NCBI GenBank assembly: GCA_020726505.1
Contig: JAHLEZ010000017.1
Location: 558,001-622,000 of the forward strand
Direction: 5' to 3'
DNA: 64,000 nt
Source: Leptodontidium sp. MPI-SDFR-AT-0119
Lineage: Eukaryota; Ascomycota; Leotiomycetes; Helotiales; Leptodontidiaceae
Numbering within the stretch: the first letter of the stretch is position 1; every line of letters begins with the position of its first letter. Of this stretch, positions 42,694-55,967 are shown in pieces. Made by a program: the position numbers and the translations under genes. The notes below the pieces were generated by a model. The model was given only the letters and a program-made list of their open reading frames with translations, was not told where the DNA came from and did not search any database.

Positions 42694-45600
42694 TCAGCAG
42701 TTCTGGAGATAATTACTCGGTACCAGACCTGGCCTGCCGTTCTTTCCGGCCACTTCAGCCTCCCACCAACCGTCGTCTTGAAGTCTCAAGACAGCGAGGA
42801 TGTCTCCTTTTGCGAAGCTCAACTCCTCGGGAATGGCTGCTTGATACATGTACATCGCACGAGCTGGCAGAGAGTTAGTAATGAGAGAGATCCCAAAGGA
42901 GGAAAGCAACTTACCGAAATGAAGAATTGGACGACCTTCTCTGTTGTATTGTCGGACATCTGCAACACTCTTGCTTCGCTGTCGAGAGGCTAGTTGTTGA
43001 CCTCCCTGGCTACCGGCTTGGCTACCTCCGTAGTAGCTCATGGCTCTTGAACTTGCTGATCCGCCGGATCTGCTGCCTCGTTGAGACCCATAATTTTCTT
43101 CGGGCGCTGGAGCGAGTTGCATCTGCATAGACATGTCGTTGTTTACATGACTGCTGGTTGGCCTCTCCTGATCTTGGAATGGAGCTGGAGAGACAGCTCG
43201 AGCGACATCGTTTGGCGAGTTGTGGCGGTAGTAGCCCTGGTCAGAACCACGCTTTTGAGGCGTAGAAGATTGAGCACGAGCCCGCTGACTGCCAGCGTAT
43301 GGATTTGGAGAAGCAGATCGGTATGATTGTGTTGTATCTGCTTGCACCACAGGACGAGGAGAAACAGATCGGTATGATTGTCTTGTATCTGCTTGCACCA
43401 CAGGACGAGGAGAAACAGATCGGTACGATTGTCTTGTATTTGTTTGTACTACAGGACGAGGAGAAACACTGCGAGGTGGTGCTGGTGAGGTAGCTCTTGG
43501 CATGTCGCTCCCTCGAGTTCCTGGACGCGATTGTGATTGAGATCCTCCGTAACCACTCTGAGAGTCAGGTCTAGATTGTGCACTGAACATGGTTTGAGTT
43601 TGGTCAACATACTTCTGGCGAGTTTGCTGCATGGCTTTTGAAGTAAATGCCGGTTGTGGTAGACCAAGTCTCTGCACCGGTTGGTCGTAGGATGGAGGTG
43701 GAGTTCCTCGCATCCCGGCCATCAAGGCACCGTTTGTCATCTGAGATCCTATCGGTCGAGAGCCAGGTGTTGCTCCCGGTGCCGGTGTAGGTATACCATG
43801 ATAATTATCTGCAGACACTCGAGTCGAAGAAGCCTTTGTTACACCCTTCAATTCTGCTAGTGCTTGAGCAATCGGATCCAGGTCCTCCTCTTCTTGTGGG
43901 GCTTTGTTCTGAGCGACTTTACTTTTTCTGTCAGGTGTTGCAACGTCAAAGACATTGTTGCCAACATTGAGCTGGAAACTGGCGCGAGGATCGATTGGCT
44001 CTGGACTGCGGCTGGGTCTGTCACTAATCATGTTTTGTGAATCCTGGCCGTAGGTCTGAGATCGTTTAGTTGGGCTACTTTGCCCACTTGTAGTCGTCCT
44101 TGCAGACCAGGTGTTGCGATTCGAGGGAGTTATGGCCGTGTGATCTTTATCCTTGTTGCTCTTGCGTCTGAATGGACTGTGACTTTGGAAGAATCCGCTT
44201 TTCTTCTTCATCACCTGCTTCTCGACTGGAGCACTGACTTGCTTGACTGGAGATGTCTTGCCACTGACTGGATCGCGGCTTGAGAATGATGTTGGGTTGG
44301 AATATTCACTGTTGGAGTCGCGGCTGGAGGGTCTAGCACCGCTATGAGCGGAGCTCAGCTCAGAAGGTGGACCTGTCCGGCAAAGCATGGTCATTCCATC
44401 CATCGGATAAGGATCGTGAGGCACCGCAGCCAGAGGTCCATGTTGAGATTGCTCGTATGTGAGTCTGTTCTGCTGGGGTTCCTGTGTTTGACGTGATTGA
44501 GGTTGATAGTCGAGTTGTTGTCTAGATGCCTGCCTTGCTTGTGGCTGCTGCTCAAGCTGTCGGGGCTGCTTTGGTTGATATTCGGGCTGTGGTTGTCTGG
44601 CTGGTGGCGGCTGCTCAAGCTGTCGGGGCTGCTTTGGTTGATATTCAGGCTGTGGTTGTCTGACTGGTGGAGGCTGGTAATCCTCGACATGTGCTTGTCT
44701 GGACCTGTCTGCCAAAACCTTCTGTGGAGTGAGAGTAGCCTCACGGCTGTGCGTCTCGGGCTCATGAGCAAGATCCTTGGCGAGAGCAGACTGAGGGTCG
44801 TGATGAGATTCGAATACAGAGGGTTGGGGGGAGGAGCTTCGATAAGCGGGATTGATAGTTCGTGGAAATTGTGCAACCGAGTAGTTGTCGTCCTCAGAAG
44901 CTTCGGACTGTGTGTCGCTAACATCTCCGCGACAAAAATTGATGTACTTAGGTGGATCTGGGATCTCCTGTCCTGTACCACGCTCCTTGATGAACGAAGC
45001 AATATCCTTCTCAACCTCGCAATTCTCGAGTGACAGCCGGACCTTCTCACATGAAGCATCGTCACTGACACAAACCGTTGAGGCGATGTTGGCGAAGCTC
45101 CAAAGACTACTCTTCATGAAGTCCAAACGCTCCTCCTCCAAGTCTTGGAATTTATCTGCGGCAGCCTTCCAGTCTCTGTTCCATCTCCCTGTCGTCTCTT
45201 CGAGTGCCTTCACAGCATTTTCGTACTCGGTATTCGATGTGGCGAGGTTGATCTGAGTCTTCTCGAGCTTGGCCTTGTTCTTCCTTTCTTCTTGACCCAT
45301 CACCATATGACCTTGTGCCAAGTAGCCCTTGATCTTTAGACACTCTTGCTCATATTTGTCTCTGGTCTGCGAGAGTCAGTTGAGACGCTGCGCGGCCAGG
45401 GGAGCACTTACCTTATTAACAAGCTGTGTTTGCTGAATCTTAACTTTCAGTACTTTCTCAATTCCACCCTGCACGATCTTTCTTCGCTCCTTCATAGCAC
45501 CTGCAAATGCCGCCAGCGGCTCCTCCAACTCGGTCTTCATCTGACTGGCAATATTCTGGTGTGATTTCCCCATCTGCTCAACCTCTCCTCGAAGCACATC

Positions 45601-45897
45601 CAGGGATGCTCGGAGAGTTCCTGCTTCTTGAGACCCAAGAGGCTTTCGTGATAGTGAGAGTAATTTGCGTGCATATTCATCTTCGAGAGCTGCCCGGGCT
45701 TGGGAGAGTCAGTACCAAGCAAGTAAACAGAGTATGGAATATTGCATACCTGTATAAAAGGACTTTAATTCGTCGCATGTCTGCTTTGCATTATGCATCC
45801 GCTGCATCAAAGGGTCGACTCCAGCATCATCTTTGCCCCAGAAGTTATTCGCAAAGCTCATGGACACCGATGGCCCTTCAGACACGACTGAAGGCAT
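42694..45897 (-). CDS. Cdc15/Hof1-type F-BAR and SH3 cytokinesis protein
   Basis: Minus-strand exons 45897..45750, 45698..45412, 45366..42915 and 42863..42694; all phases agree and give 1018 residues. The F-BAR domain is at about residues 13-280: SFANNFWGKDDAGVDPLMQRM, YTARAALEDEYARKLLSLSR, LRGEVEQMGKSHQNIASQM and RDKYEQECLKIKGYLAQ. The middle is long, disordered and Gln/Pro/Ser-rich with two repeat arrays (a YQPKQPRQLEQ repeat, and three 17-residue RSVSPRPVVQ repeats). A C-terminal SH3 domain ends the protein (ARAMYMYQAAIPEELSFAKGDIL ... DDGWWEAEV ... GLVPSNYLQ). This is the architecture of S. pombe Cdc15/Imp2 and S. cerevisiae Hof1, which bind the plasma membrane at the division site and recruit ring and septum factors. 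It is divergent from NOT1. The last intron (42864..42914) is 51 nt without a stop. Confidence 0.93.
43316..43468 (-). repeat. Three 51-bp tandem repeats inside the F-BAR gene
   Basis: Units at 43316-43366, 43367-43417 and 43418-43468. Units one and two differ at about one base; unit three differs at several. Each encodes 17 residues of the form SYRSVSPRPVVQxxTxQ, keeping the frame. Confidence 0.9.
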
Positions 45898-47523
45898 CTT
45901 GCCCAGCCTGTTTTGCTTTGTTGACTTGAAAAGGAAGCGCCGTTGCTGAGCTCGAATACCAGAATTACAGTCGCTCCTGTGTGCTCTCCGGAAAGGGAAT
46001 GGATAATTAGGAGGATGAACGACGAAGTGGTTCGAGTGAAGATGGAATGGCTGGAATGAGCTGCCCTGATAATGGCCAGGGTATCATATCTGAAAAGTGG
46101 AGGCGCATATAAACACCCGAGCCGCTGGACGTTGGCATGGCAGCATCCCCCGCCACAGCCTTTCCCCGATCCAGCCCAGCCTCGTCTCAGCACAACTCAG
46201 ACCAACCTCCAGGAAGCACCAAGTCCATGACTTGTTGAATGATTTTCTGGTAAGCAATGTTGCGACAGTGCCTCCATAGAGATTCATTTTTTCGCATTTC
46301 AAAAGCCAGCCATGTAAGAGTTATCGGCTAAATACTGATTATCGTTCCCGGCTACTGTACATCAGCTGGCTCAACCCACCATCCTTTCTGATCTTACCCA
46401 CCCTGCAACATTATGAGGCTCGACAAGATTAAGAGCAATAGAACCGGATGACGATGATTTGAATATTCTAATCGTTAGGTATGAGTAGACCTTGCTGGAG
46501 TTTGTGCTGGAGAAATGCGTAGCTGACAGTGCAGTACTTCATGTAGTTATTTATGTTTAGTCCAATGCCCATGGCATCAGCACCACTTCCGGTGTTCGAA
46601 ATTTGAGAGAATCAACAGGAAAGCGGATGGTTGTAAGTTGTTATCCTCCTAATCTCACTGCCCTCTGCCTCTGGATGATTCTGACAGTCCTTACGATCGT
46701 CGACAGCCTGTCATATCAATCCTATGCCATGCATTCATTGTTATAGGCGAGATTCAGGTTGGTGCAGGTAGAAAGTACCTATGAGCAATAGGACATAGGT
46801 AGGTAGGGAACGAATCCAAGCTGCAATGTGTCAAGCAAGTCTTGTGTCCCGTCATAAAGTCATAGAACACAGAGTAAATGAAGTAAATTAAAGCAGTTCT
46901 GAGAACCATCTATTGCTGCAGGTCCATAGTTCCCAGGTAAGCTGGTAATGTAAGCACCTAGGTAAGTAGAAACCCCTTTGCCACTTCACCAGATCTCGTG
47001 TCAGCCACTATCAAGGAGCTTGTTGATCCCTGGCTCCTGTACAGTACAGTACCTGCAGTGAAAGACAGCTTTGCTTGAGAATGTCTGTCCCACAATGGGA
47101 TGCAAAGAGCCGAAGCCAACAGAATGCCAAATCAAAGAGATGTCGGACAATCATGTCCATAGCTAAGGCAAAATACTGTAAACTCAACTCGACTCACCTC
47201 TGAAGTGTGCAGTGCAGGCTTCCTGCGTCGTTGTGTCCTCCCAGCTCCCCTCCCATCCCACATAAGGTAGAGCCTGCCTAACCATATTGGGCTTAGCGCC
47301 TTGGCCCTACGAGCTGTCGACCGCGACCTCATCTTTCGCTCGACCTGCTTCCATCACACACAATCACCACCACCCCCCGAACTCCATCACCACATCTCTC
47401 CCCTTGCAAACTCTGCACTCAACCCAGCCAATGCTCATACCACCCCGATAGATCTTCTTTCGTCCTCCGAGATCGAGAGATAGCTCTGCGGAGTGGGTCT
47501 GCGCAAGAACATCAACATCTTCG
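45898..47523. other. Divergent promoter region between F-BAR and NOT1 genes
   Basis: 1.6 kb with no supported gene. The half next to NOT1 (from about 47310) is C/A-rich leader sequence. Short AGGTAGG and GTACAGTACAGTACC repeats occur near 46795 and 47040. Confidence 0.5.
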
Positions 47524-50500
47524 ATGGTCAACTCAAGAGGGGGGACTTTCACACCTTCGCAACAAACCATCGTCACAGGTGTTAGCCATTCACCACACGG
47601 CTCCCATCACAGCACCTTCAGTGCTGGCGCCAGCCCAAGCACAAATAGCCCCACGGGATCAAACTCCCTCACGAAGATCGTCGTCGCCCAAGTCTACCTC
47701 CTTCTCAGCACGATCAAGGAGGATAATAAGGACCGCACAAAGTGGGAACAACAAGCTGAGCAGCTCAGAAAGGTAGGCTGGAAACACGCCCAACTTGGCG
47801 GCTAACGTCTGCTAACAACGCTGCGCAGCTGATCGATGATCACGGCATGGAAGTATTCCAGAAATACTTCAGCCGTCTTGTGGTTGGCAATGCTTCTACA
47901 ATCTTCCCAGGTCCCAATCGTCCGATAGCAAACCCTGCGACCTATCCCATCCTCCATGACGAGATCGGCAAGATATCGCATGATGTGGACCAAGCACGTA
48001 GGATTGCAGAGTCAATAGAGACGGCGAACGAGGACATATTCCGGGACTTCGATCTCTCAACATTCATGGATCATTTCAAGCTAGACGCGCTCGAGAAGAC
48101 AATTCTAGCTCTCGCCTTCAAGACAGGCTCAAGATCGGATCTGAAAACCAAGGGTTAGTAGCTAGGTGTCATGATCGCAGGACTCAACTAATGCAAAGTA
48201 GCCGATGCCATTATATCTGCGAACTTCTCGCAATTCCTCCAGTTTCTCGTCCACCCGAGCCCTGCACATGAAGACATGTCAACCGACTTTCTAGCCCTTA
48301 TAATCGACCGATTCATCCAAGAACGCCCCCCAAACTTTGAAGAGCCTGAACAACGAGATCTCATAATGGCACTTCAATATCGATATCAGAATCAGAGTCA
48401 AGAGAAGGACACAGTCCCAACAACGGTTCTTGCAGCAGTGTATTTGATGCGTGCGTTGAACAGCAGAAATCCGCTGACGGCATTCCTACAACGAGTCGGC
48501 TCGGCCTTCACAGCTGATGAAGATTCGTGCCGGGGATATTTGAGGAGTGCAAATATTAGTCTCAACGAGGAGGTAGTTGCTGGTGCGATAATTTACACTG
48601 CTCTCAGCCGGAGTATACCATTCTCCACCGTCAACTTGGTCAACAGCTTGCGGATGGAGGTATCGCCCAACTTCAATTGGCAGAGAGTAATCGGATATTT
48701 CGACCAGGACCATCTGCGGATTTCGAAAGATCAATTCTTGGCCTTGTACAAAGCATTCCGACCCTTGGCAGTTGAAGGCTTAATTGATATACAACAACTA
48801 TGGGGCGGAACTTGGCAGTACTCGGAGACGCAGTTATCATTCATCAGCGCATACGCATCCTTGTATGATGATGAACTTGATGCGACATCTATCCCGGGTC
48901 TCGAACCCGCTTTCACACTCGAGGACTTTGAAGGCGCGGATGATGAAATTCGTCAACGTGCTGCACAGGCTATCAAACACCCTCTGGTATCGGTGGTTGC
49001 GTTATCTTCCATGTTCCACGTAGCTCTGCACACCACAGCAGCGTCGGATACTGTCGAAGCCAAGAGACTATTCCAGGAGGTTGTTGTACCGAACTTGGAC
49101 GTTTTCTTGGTATCCGCATTTGGCGTGCCAAAGCCGTGGCCGGAATTGGCAACGGATACGATCAATAACCTGTTCGACCGTTTCCTGTTCAAGTACGACC
49201 CCAACTACGACTTTGTTCTGGAAGGCTTGTGGCGCAAGGACAAACAATGGGTAGCTCAGAGACTTGTTGAAGCTCATGCTAAAGTTCCCATGGAACTACC
49301 TACTATCCTGGACCATGCCTTGAGACATCACTGGCTGGATGATCTTGCCTCCATTCCTAACGGTTTTGGCCTTGATCTTGTAGCAGTTGCTAGTGCTCGA
49401 GGTTTCTTAGACCTTGACCGATGGGCAGCAAACAACTTGGCAAGAATCCCAGACCTTCCACATTCGCTTCTCACGTTTCTCAACATCAAAGCAGAGCATG
49501 AGCTCGCATACCAACGGCAAAAGCACTTGCACAGCGTGATGCTTCCAGTTAAGACAATTGCCAAATTGCTGCAGGCCCTAGAGGACGCAATGCCTAGGGT
49601 TCCATCCAACGAACTGATACTCGTACAGCGAGCGTGTATCACGGCATACCCTCGGTTGATCAACTATGGAGAAGGATTTGACGACATCATTGATGCCAAT
49701 GGTGCGGAGAGCAATTCTCTACCCAAGGAAGCCAATGAGAAGATGGAAGCACACTACAAGCAGATGTACAGTGACGAGGTGCAGGTCCGTAGCATTGTCG
49801 AAGCGCTTGAGCGATACAAGCACTCCCGCGACCCTGCCGACCAGGACGTTTTCGCGTGCATGATCCATGGACTCTTCGACGAATACGCCCTTTACCAAAC
49901 CTATCCCTTGGAAGCCCTGGCTACAACCGCTGTGCTGTTTGGAGGAATCATCTCGCAGAAGCTGATCTCTGAGCTTCCTCTCAAAATCGGATTAGGCATG
50001 ATCCTAGAGGCAGTGAAAGACTACTCTCCACAGGACTCTATGTACAAGTTTGGTCTTCAGGCTCTCATGCAACTCTTCAGTCGATTGCGTGAGTGGCCTG
50101 GTTTCTGTAAGCGCTTACTCGAAGTACCCGGACTACAGAACACAGAGGCATGGGGCAAGGCCGAAGATGTCGTTCGTGCTGAACAGGATGCCCGTGTCTT
50201 CTCGCCAGTAAACGGCATTAATGGTGGAGAGTTGAAGACCCCACCTCCACCAGCCTTTAACGCTCTTCGCGTTGACCCGCCTCGTTACCAACTTCCCACG
50301 CCTGACGAGGAAGTTACAGACAAGATCCAATTTGTTCTGAACAACATCAGCATTGAGAACATTGAAAGCAAGTTCAACGAACTTCAAGAATTGGTCACCG
50401 AGGAAGGCCAGCATTGGTTTGCTACGCATTTGGTGCAAGAGCGAGCTAGAATGCAGCCGAATTACCACAATGTGTATCTCAACACGATCAAACTCTTTGA

Positions 50501-53500
50501 AAGGAAAACGCTGTGGGCAGACGTATTGCGGGAAACGTACGTCAGCACGTTCAGAACTCTCAATTCAGATTCAACTATGCAGAATGCGCTTGAGCGAACA
50601 CATCTCAAGAACTTGGCTACCTGGCTTGGATCTCTGACTCTAGCACGCGACAAACCAATCAAACATCGGAACATTGCTTTCAAGCAACTACTGATTGAAG
50701 GCTACGAGTCTCACCGGCTTCTAGTCGTGATTCCATTCGTCTGCAAGGTTCTCGCCCAAGGCAAATACTCCACTGTTTTCAAGCCACCCAATCCTTGGGT
50801 CATGGACATCATCAAAGCTCTTATGGAACTGTACAACAAGGCCGACCTCAAACTCAATCTTCGATTTGAGATTGAGGTTCTTTGCGGAGAGCTAGATCTA
50901 GACCACAAGAGCATTGAGCCATCCGACGAAATAATGAACCGCATCTCACATATCGAAGAAGCAACGGAAGTCATGGCGCCCGAAGTCATGGATAGGTTTG
51001 ATAATCTTTCCTTGAATGGAATGACTGGCGGAGTTGGAGGTGGAAGATTCTCTCCCCACGAAATTACAGCCTCCATTCCAGACCTCGGCCCGCTCTTGCA
51101 GTACCCTCCGGTAAATGACATGGTCAACCAAGGCCGTCTTCAAGATATCATGAAAGCTGCAATTACCCGAGCTGTTCACGAAATCATCTCTCCAGTTGTG
51201 GAACGTTCGGTTACCATTGCTGCCATATCAACTGCTCAGATGATACACAAGGATTTCGCGACCGAGCCAAACGAGGCACGAGTCCGGGCTGCCGCGATCA
51301 ACATGGTCAAGAAGACTGCTGGATCCCTCGCTCTGGTCACGTCCAAAGAGCCATTGCGAGCTAGCATGACAAATTACATCCGAGCTTTGTCAGGTGAACT
51401 TCCCCAAGGTCTCCCAGAAGGAACCATCATTATGTGCGTTACGTCCAACCTTGACTTGGCTTGCAGTCAGGTTGAGAAAAAAGCAGAAGAGCGCGCAGTT
51501 CCTGAGATTGAGGAGATGATTGAGCACGAGCTTGAAGCTCGCCGTCATCACAAGATGACTAGACCAGACGAACCGTACGTCGATTCTGGATTGAGCCGCT
51601 GGTCTTGGACGATTCCAGATCCATTCAAGCTATCGCCAGCTCTAGGTGGTCTCAATCCGTCGCAGATGGCCATTTACGACGAATTTGCCCGACAGCCACG
51701 CGCGCAGGCAGCTCTTCCTGGACCAACCCACATTCCATCCTCATCAGACGCTACCAGAACGATGGCGAACGAAATCTTGCAGGATTCTTATCCCCCAGTT
51801 CCGAATCTCCCAACACCTGCAGAGCCACCAGCAATGCCACATCTTTCTGCCCAACAACCAGCTTATGCTCAGCAAAATAACGCAGCGGCTAATGGGAGAG
51901 TAGCTAACATGCAGATGGATCCAAGAATGTTGGCAGATAGAGTCGAGAAGGCATTGTTGGAGCTTGAGCGGGTAGCTGCTGATACCCCTGAGCAGCACGT
52001 CGCTGATCTCCCCCGACCTCATGCAGTGCTTGACACATTGGACGCTCTGTATGGCTTGATATTCCGAAGCTCGCAAGGACCTGACCATTACGACTACTAC
52101 ATCGTTGATCACATATGCAACATGTTGTTCAGTGGTCCCGAGCAAGACCTTGTCATGGAGTGTCTGGTTCAAGTGTTGGAGAATATCTGCAGAATGGCAG
52201 GCAGAACAGCCAATCGTGTGTTTGATGTGATTTCGCAACGACCAGGCGAATCCTTCTTTCGTGTTCCTCTTATTGTCTGCCTGACAAAAGCTCATCTTCT
52301 GGAATGGAGCCGCATCGATCTGGAGATTTCTAGGGTCATCTCACAACGCAAGGATGGCTCGCTTCAGTTCTTCTTGTCACTTTTGGAGACTGTTCTTCTG
52401 AACGATCGTCCTGTGGCACTGTACGCCGATTTCGCCAAGAGCTTGGAGGTTGCTTGGTTATGGATCACAGAAGAGCCCGAGTTGGAAATTGGTCAGCAGC
52501 TTAAACAAAAATTGACGAGCTCCGGCCTCCCCGAACCACGCCCTCAAATAACCAACGATCGCAAGCAGGACCAATTGTTGTACCTCTTCGAAGAGTGGGT
52601 CCGTCTTTGCAGCAATCCAAACACTTCCGAGATCGCTCCTTCCCAGTTCATTGCCCAAATGTACAACAGGCAGCAAATCAATAACAGGGAAGATCTTCAC
52701 ATGTTCCTTCGATTGGCCATTGACAGCTCGGTCGATCGATTCGAGCAACACCTCCAGAATGACAGCCCTATCAACGAGGCATACGCCGCAACAGATTCCC
52801 TGGCCAAGCTCATTGCCATGCTAGTCACGGGCCACGAACAAGACGGCGCGGTCAAGACTGACAAAGCTGCATACCTCAACTCCATCTTGTCTTTGACCAT
52901 CCTAGTTTTGAATCACCACCATGTTCTCCGTGGCGATAATTTCAACCAGAAGCCATTCTACAGATTGTACTCTACGATTCTTTGCGAGTTTGATGCATTC
53001 GAGGAAGGTCTGTCTGAGGAGGAGCGCCAGGAAATTGTCCTCGTCTTTGCTCGGATCTTCCTTAAGATCCCTCCAACCCATTTCCCTGGCTTCATGACTA
53101 GCTGGATGAGCTTGATCTCACACCGGAAGTTTATGCCTGTTGTATTGGGATTTCCAAAGCAGGTTGGATGGGGCCTATTCGCTGACATTATGGAGAAATT
53201 GTTGTTCTACCTCGGAGAGCTGCTCAAACCAGTTGTACACCTCGACTCGACCACAAGCCAACTATATCGGGCAGTTGTTAAGCTGGTCATCATACTTCAC
53301 CATGATTTCCCTGAGTTCCTGTCAGCGAACCATTCCAAGCTTTGTGTCCATGTCCCCAGCTACTCGACTCAGCTGAATAACTTGATCTTGAGCGCAACTC
53401 CGCCTCAAAATTCGGAATTGCCAAATCCTATGCAGCCAGGGTTGAAAATTGACCGCGTGGGAGAAATTCGGCAATCGCCAGAGAGCATGAATGATGTGGA

Positions 53501-54165
53501 GGGACCCTTACGAGACTCTGGGTTGTTTGACCTTGTTGAAGAAGCCTTGGAACATGGCCCTTCAGAAGATGCAGTCGCTCACATTTCCCACGAAATTCAA
53601 CGAAAGAAAAACCGCCAAACTGGATCGGGGCTATTGCCAGTGGATGCTGACCGAAAGCTGATCGATTCTCTGGTTCTCTATGTTGGCACGAATGCCATCG
53701 CCAGGTCCGAACACAAAGGAGCTCCACTGTTCACCCCAGGAACTCCAGACATCAAATTGCTATCCATGCTTGTCCATGAGCTCCGCCCAGCCACAAGATT
53801 CATCTTCCTTGGCAGTATCATCAATCAACTTCGCTTCCCCAACACTCAAACTCACTACTTCAATCAGGCTCTTCTTGAACTCTTTGGTAGTGATGCCAAT
53901 GATCAAGAAGAGTTGGAAATCCGCGAGCAAATCACTCGGATTCTGCTTGAACGTGCGATTGGGCAATGGCCACAGCCATGGGGCCTTCTTGTTGTGATTC
54001 AAGAGTTGGTCAAGAACAAAAAGTACATGTTCTTCGATCTACCATTTATCAAATCTACGCCAGAGGTAAGCTATCATCCCTCATTCTGTTCTAGAGCTGT
54101 CGCTGACATTGCAGTAGTTTGGCGAGCGCTTCCTTGCCCTGGTCCAGGCCGGTCCAGTTCAATAA
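47524..54165 (+). CDS. NOT1: CCR4-NOT complex scaffold NOT1
   Basis: Exons 47524..47772, 47829..48153, 48202..54065 and 54118..54165 give 2161 residues, in the family's usual range. Seen in order: N-terminal HEAT region (TKIVVAQVYLLLSTIKED ... LIDDHGMEVFQKYFSRL); a MIF4G domain at about 895-1100 (IESKFNELQELVTEEGQHWFATHLVQERA ... LWADVLRETY ... LLVVIPFVCKVLAQGK), the CAF1/CCR4 docking platform; the DUF3819 CAF40-binding domain at about 1185-1320 (VVERSVTIAAISTAQMIHKDFATEPNE); and the Not1 C-terminal domain from about 1700 (FFLS... HVPSYSTQLNNLILSATPP ... RPATRFIFLGSIINQLRFPN ... WGLLVVIQELV) that binds NOT2-NOT5. It coordinates cytoplasmic mRNA deadenylation and decay. The last acceptor is a tandem CAG/TAG; only the second gives the usual FGERFLALVQ ending. 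Confidence 0.95.
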
Positions 54166-55021
54166 CTGGATCTAATCGATTCGACGGAATCTAAATGATT
54201 ACTGTCCATTACTCTTATCCTACACAAACTCCTAACCCGCTTCCAGAGCCGGAAGTGTCACCAAGGTCCGGTTTCTAATTGTTACATAATCTATCGAGTC
54301 ACAAACGGCGTTCTTTACACCTCAGCATCATTGGGGATCTGTTCTCTGCATAGCGAGCGATGGTTGGGTTTTCACGGTTTTGCAACACTCGGGTGGGGCA
54401 GGGCGCGAAGAGGTTTTCCTAATTAATGCATCCTACATGATAATGTTTCGGCCCTGCCGTCAGAGGGAGGGCAAAAGATGACATTGGGAGGCTTTGGGAA
54501 AACAGACATATGGCGTGGAAATGGTTTTGCTTATGCTGTCAACCGGGAGACGGCAACTTTGTATCATAAAATGGAGTCTTGTGGTTTCTTAGGCCGTGGT
54601 TCCACTGAATAAGTTCCATGCCCTTGATTTCTGGAGTCCAAGAGACTGTCACTGGTGTCTCTGTGTTCCTTGATTCAAGATCCTTTGATTCAGCTCAGCG
54701 TCATCGTTGCCCCGCAGGCTAAGTAGTTCCAAGCCGAGGGACAAAATTGAAAAGTTCCCGACCATTTGGAATCCCGCCATCTTGATTAGCCAAAAATTGC
54801 GTTAAAGATCTGATGGCGGGGGGATCTACGGGTCTAAGAAATAAACTCTTGAAATCCACACACTAGAGACGGTAGTTGACGATCCGCTCTCCGCACTGAG
54901 GAGGAGGCCATTCGCACAAATATAGACATAGGCCAGAGAGAGATAATATGAAGTTCTTTCTGCCCTTGGTTTTATTTCCTCTTTCATTAAACCTTCTTAA
55001 AGTTATTGTTGACAATCCAAT
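54166..55021. other. Intergenic, no supported gene
   Basis: About 850 bp. A TATA-like AAATATAGA near 54918 lies about 100 bp upstream of the peroxygenase start. Nothing else is recognised. Confidence 0.45.
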
Positions 55022-55967
55022 ATGTTGTCTTCGTTGCTAACCGTTTTGTCCCTCCTCTCCCTCGCCTATTCCCAGAGCTTCACAACATGGACTCCCCCTG
55101 GACCAAACGACCTCCGCTCGCCTTGTCCCGGTCTTAACAGCCTCGCAAACCACGGTTTTCTCCCCCATAACGGGCAAGGCCTTACGATTCCTATCCTCAT
55201 CAAAGGACTCAAAGATGGCTTGAACGTCGGTGCCGACTTCTCAACTGTCATCGGGAGCGCCGGACTCCTCTCCGTACCCAACAATCCCCTTGCCACATCC
55301 TTCACCCTCAAAGATATCCGCAAACACAATTTCCCCATCGAGCATGATGCTAGTCTGAGCCGAGCCGATTTCAATTTGGATAATGGCGACAATTGGATGT
55401 TCAACCAGAGTATTTTCGATACGGTCTTGCAGTTTTATGATGGGATGAGTGAGACGAGTATTCCCGTTGCGTCGGTTGCAAAGTATGTTTCTCCCTATTA
55501 AAATTTGAGACTGTGAGAACTTGTTGCTAATGAAGTGAAGGTACAATCGTGTCAAGACAGAACAGGCGAGGGATCCAAAGTTCACCTACACTCCGCAGCA
55601 GTACGTTCTGTCATACGGAGAGACTGCTCTATATTTGTCCACGATGGGTAATCCAACCACGGGAGTTGCACCTGTCGAATGGGTCAAGGCATTTTTCGGT
55701 ATGTCCCTTCATCTCCTTATCTCCTCCTCGCTCTATGCTTGAAAACTTGCTGACTAGCTCATAGAGCAAGAAAGACTGCCTTACAATGAGGGCTGGAGAC
55801 CGACAGCTCAAGAAACGAATTTGGTGACTCTTGGAGGGATGATCCTGCAGCTCGTTGCGGCGAATAAAGACACCTTACCTGAGGGCTTGTTGATTACTAC
55901 CAATACGCTCAAGCTGGCTTTTGGTGGATATAATCCTATCACGGGTCTCTTGGATCATATTCTGTGA
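55022..55967 (+). CDS. Secreted heme-thiolate haloperoxidase / unspecific peroxygenase
   Basis: Exons 55022..55482, 55541..55698 and 55765..55967 give 273 residues. The signal peptide is MLSSLLTVLSLLSLAYS. The heme-thiolate motif is present: RSPCPGLNSLANHGFLPHNG, with Cys as proximal ligand in PCP. It is followed by FPIEHDASLSRAD, the EHD distal/Mg-site motif typical of chloroperoxidase rather than EGD of long peroxygenases. The downstream Glu-bearing helix is AFFEQERLPYNEGWRP, then a C-terminal helix GGMILQLVAA. The length fits the short peroxygenase class. Such enzymes halogenate or oxyfunctionalise substrates with H2O2 outside the cell. The substrate and the halide preference cannot be read from sequence. 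Confidence 0.92.
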
